Shown: one piece after another, positions 62,104 through 64,000 of the stretch
Layout of the letters: the number at the start of each line of letters is the position of its first letter
How positions within the stretch are numbered: position 1 is the first letter of the stretch
Source: Streptomyces sp. Tu 3180
Lineage (GTDB): Bacteria > Actinomycetota > Actinomycetes > Streptomycetales > Streptomycetaceae
Assembly: GCF_009852415.1 (NCBI RefSeq)
Contig: NZ_WOXS01000002.1
Location: 6,922,001-6,986,000 of the forward strand
DNA: 64,000 bases
Direction: 5' to 3'
Made by a program: the position numbers and the translations under genes
Notes under the pieces: model-generated
Told to the model about the DNA's origin: nothing
The model's database searches: none
What the model saw: only the letters and a program-made list of their open reading frames with translations

Positions 62104-63516
62104 TCAGGAGGCCGTGGTGGCGGCGCGGTCCTCGTCCCGGGCGGGGGCGGTGGGGACCTCGCCCGCGTCGAGCGCGACGTCCTTGGTCTCCTTGCCGATC
62201 AGCAGCGCGACCAGGGTCAGCAGTGCCATCGCGGAGAGGTAGACCCCGACCAGCCACGGGGAACCGTCACCGGCCTCCCACAGGGCCACCGCTATGAACG
62301 GGGCGACGGCCGCGCCGAGGATGGAGCTGACGTTGTACGAGATGCCGGAGCCCGTGTAGCGCACGCTCGTCGGGAAGAGCTCCGGCAGCAGCGCGCCCAT
62401 CGGGCCGAAGGTCATGCCCATCAGGGTGAAGCCGAGCACCAGCCACAGCACCACGCCGAGCGTGCCCATGCCGGTCAGCGGCGCCCACGCCAGCCCGAAG
62501 ACCAGGATCCCGGCGGTGACCAGGATCAGCGTGCTGCGCCGGCCGTACTTGTCGGCGAGCGGGCCGGAGACCAGGGTGAACACGGCGAAGAACAGCACGC
62601 CGAAGATCATCATCAGCACGAAGGTGGTGTAGCTGTACCCGAGGCCCGGCACGGCGGCGTCCTCGGGCGTACGGCCGTAGCTCAGCGAGAACGTGGTCAT
62701 CAGGTAGAAGAGCACGTACGTCGCCAGCATGAAGAAGGTGCCGAGGACCAGCTGCTTCCAGTGGCTGCGGAAGACGGTGGCCAGCGGCAGCTTCCGCACC
62801 AGCCCGGCCTCGCGGGTCCTGGAGAAGACCGTCGACTCGACCAGGCGCATGCGCACCCACAGGCCGATCGCCACCATCACGGCGGAGAACAGGAACGGCA
62901 CGCGCCAGCCCCAGCTCAGGAAGGCCTCCGAGGGCTGCGACGGGTCGGCACCCGCCGTGGACGGCAGCAGTGCGCCGATGATCAGGAAGAGGCCGTTGCC
63001 GATGATGAAGCCGAGCGGGGCGCCCAGCTGCGGGAAGGTGCCGTACAGCGCGCGCTTGTCGCTCGGGGCGTTCTCGGTGGCGACCAGGGCGGCGCCGCTC
63101 CACTCGCCGCCGAGCGCGAAGCCCTGCGCGAGCCGCATCAGCACCAGCAGAGCGGTGGCGATCCAGCCGGCCTGCTCGTAGGTGGGCAGCACGCCGATGA
63201 GGAAGGTGGCGATGCCCATGGTGAGGAGCGAGGCCACCAGCGTGCCCTTGCGGCCGAGCCGGTCGCCGAGGTGTCCGAAGACGACGGCGCCGATCGGGCG
63301 GGCGACCATCGCGGCACCGAACACCGCGAAGGACGACAGCAGCGCCGTGGTCGGGTCGCTGCTCGGGAAGAAGAGCGTGGGGAAGACCAGGACGGCGGCG
63401 GTCGCGTAGATGTAGAAGTCGTAGAACTCGATCGTCGTGCCGATGAGGCTCGCGATGAGGACGCGGGACCGCGAGTTGACGGGGGCCGGGGCCGGACTGC
63501 TGGTTGGTGCGGGCAT
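62104..63516 (-). CDS. MFS transporter, metabolite:H+ symporter (MHS) family
   Basis: A 470-residue, 12-helix transporter of the ProP/ShiA group. Landmarks are IASLIGTTIEFYDFYIYATAAVLVFPTLFF, GAVVFGHLGDRLGRKGTLVASLLTMGIATFLIGVLPTYEQAGWIA, LRLAQGFALGGEWSGAALVATENAPSDKRALYGTFPQLGAPLGFIIGNGLF and GPLADKYGRRSTLI. Members import compatible solutes, shikimate, citrate or other carboxylates; the substrate here is not known. ATG 63516. Its upstream region carries clustered inverted and direct repeats (63617-63671). Confidence 0.92.
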   Translation of the reverse strand: MPAPTSSPAPAPVNSRSRVLIASLIGTTIEFYDFYIYATAAVLVFPTLFFPSSDPTTALLSSFAVFGAAMVARPIGAVVFGHLGDRLGRKGTLVASLLTMGIATFLIGVLPTYEQAGWIATALLVLMRLAQGFALGGEWSGAALVATENAPSDKRALYGTFPQLGAPLGFIIGNGLFLIIGALLPSTAGADPSQPSEAFLSWGWRVPFLFSAVMVAIGLWVRMRLVESTVFSRTREAGLVRKLPLATVFRSHWKQLVLGTFFMLATYVLFYLMTTFSLSYGRTPEDAAVPGLGYSYTTFVLMMIFGVLFFAVFTLVSGPLADKYGRRSTLILVTAGILVFGLAWAPLTGMGTLGVVLWLVLGFTLMGMTFGPMGALLPELFPTSVRYTGSGISYNVSSILGAAVAPFIAVALWEAGDGSPWLVGVYLSAMALLTLVALLIGKETKDVALDAGEVPTAPARDEDRAATTAS

Positions 63517-63616
63517 TTCACGGTCTTTCCAGGGGGGAACGGTCGCCGGTGGCGTGCGCCGACGGCCCGCACGGCGCCACGCGTCCTCGGGGAGGGCCGC
63601 GCGAACAGTGTGGGCC

Positions 63617-63671
63617 GTACAACGATCTCAGACATCTCATCAATCAGGAACGTTGTACCAAGATCTGAGAC
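63617..63671. promoter_or_regulatory. Repeat-rich operator region upstream of the MHS symporter
   Basis: Inverted repeat GTACAACG (63617-63624) and CGTTGTAC (63651-63658), plus near-identical direct repeats GATCTCAGAC (63624-63633) and GATCTGAGAC (63662-63671). The stretch is much richer in A/T than its surroundings. Probably binds a regulator of the symporter and perhaps of a divergent gene at the right edge. Confidence 0.5.
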
Positions 63672-63775
63672 GCGCATATTGCGTGGCCCGGCCCTTCCCT
63701 CCGTCCCTACACTCACCGGGCAGGCGCCGCCCTTCGTCGGGTGGTGCGTTCGTGACCAGTGAGGGGAGACCGGCC

Positions 63776-63901
63776 GTGCGTGACCGCACCGTTGCCGCCG
63801 CTCCCCGTTCCCGGTCCCGTCGGTCCGTGGTGATCCTGGTGTCCCCGGCCGTCCGGTGCCCGCTGCGCGGCCGGCACCGGAGGCCCGTGACGCACGTCTG
63901 A
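63776..63901 (+). CDS. Possible leader-type small ORF (41 residues)
   Basis: GTG 63776 opens a 41-codon frame ending at 63901, very basic (11 Arg) with VVILVSPAVRCPL in the middle. It lies 92 bp upstream of the gene that begins at 63994. Small Arg/Cys-containing leader peptides precede metabolic genes in Streptomyces, but this one matches no type I know, and it may be chance. Confidence 0.25.
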   Translation: MRDRTVAAAPRSRSRRSVVILVSPAVRCPLRGRHRRPVTHV

Positions 63902-63993
63902 CCCCCGCACCCCCCGTTCGTCGAGGGCGTGCGCCGTCGTGCGCCGGGGAAATCGCGCCGCCCTTTTCCGGAACATCCGAAAGGCCGTGTGCC

Positions 63994-64000
63994 ATGCGCA
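63994..64000 (+). CDS. Start of a gene cut by the window edge
   Basis: An ATG at 63994 with GAAAGG about 12 nt upstream is followed by only four more bases (Met-Arg), so the product cannot be named. It would be divergent from the MHS symporter. Confidence 0.3.

Overview
The window is high-GC actinobacterial DNA and almost certainly comes from a Streptomyces chromosome. Coding regions have a strong G/C third-position bias, GTG and TTG starts are frequent, genes overlap by ATGA/GTGA, hairpin terminators lie between convergent genes, and the gene families are typical of the genus (XRE/DUF5753 regulators, S-adenosyl methyltransferases of the SAV2177 type, CBM2 cellulases under CebR-type operators, oxalate/formate-type antiporter with its small subunit). 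No phage, transposase, CRISPR array or replication origin was seen.

Layout. (1) 1-8500: mixed genes: the 3' end of a VWA-like protein, OsmC, a glycerophosphodiesterase-like protein, an orphan DnaK, an S-adenosyl methyltransferase behind an XRE/DUF5753 regulator, a small membrane protein, an MmyB-type regulator, pterin carbinolamine dehydratase and a methyltransferase. (2) 8570-19140: a plant cell wall island: rhamnogalacturonan lyase, GH74 xyloglucanase-CBM2, CBM2-GH48 and, divergently, CBM2-GH6. A perfect CebR-type box overlaps the GH48 promoter and a degenerate one lies upstream of GH6. (3) 19320-27430: a frameshifted His-rich methyltransferase, an SDR, an aldo-keto reductase, a long-chain acyl-CoA synthetase, a LysR regulator divergent from a bile-acid:sodium-symporter-family transporter, and a DUF4185 protein.

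(4) 27666-37676: a formate locus. Five coupled genes (ketopantoate-reductase-like, formate dehydrogenase catalytic subunit, NuoE-NuoF fusion, iron-sulfur subunit, fdhD) read left. An OFA-type antiporter with a 46-residue small subunit, a KAS III-like enzyme and a GntR regulator read right. The promoter of the operon and that of the gntR gene share a 9-bp sequence. (5) 37898-49091: a sugar import and catabolism locus: ROK regulator, ribose-type ABC transporter, Gfo/Idh/MocA oxidoreductase, TIM-barrel isomerase, and a 1237-residue secreted protein joining sorbosone-dehydrogenase-like, PKD, CBM6, ThuA and DUF1080 domains. An identical gapped inverted-repeat operator precedes both the ROK gene and the secreted protein, so they probably form one regulon, plausibly for 3-keto (oxidative) glycoside breakdown.

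(6) 49215-57902: a tightly coupled Ebo-like metabolite-traffic cluster: inositol-phosphate-synthase-like protein (frameshifted), UbiA-type prenyltransferase, TIM-barrel isomerase, EboA, TatD-like hydrolase, EboE, an alkaline-phosphatase-superfamily enzyme, and then a Tat-exported TIM-barrel protein. (7) 58218-64000: tRNA-Leu(GAG), a DUF6461-like protein, an SMI1/KNR4 protein, a VWA protein, an MHS-family symporter with an elaborate repeat region upstream, and the first bases of another gene at the right edge.

Two genes (19320-20227 and 49215-50389) each lack exactly one base within a C or G run. These may be real lesions or base-calling errors. Functions are inferred from motifs and family knowledge; no database search was run.
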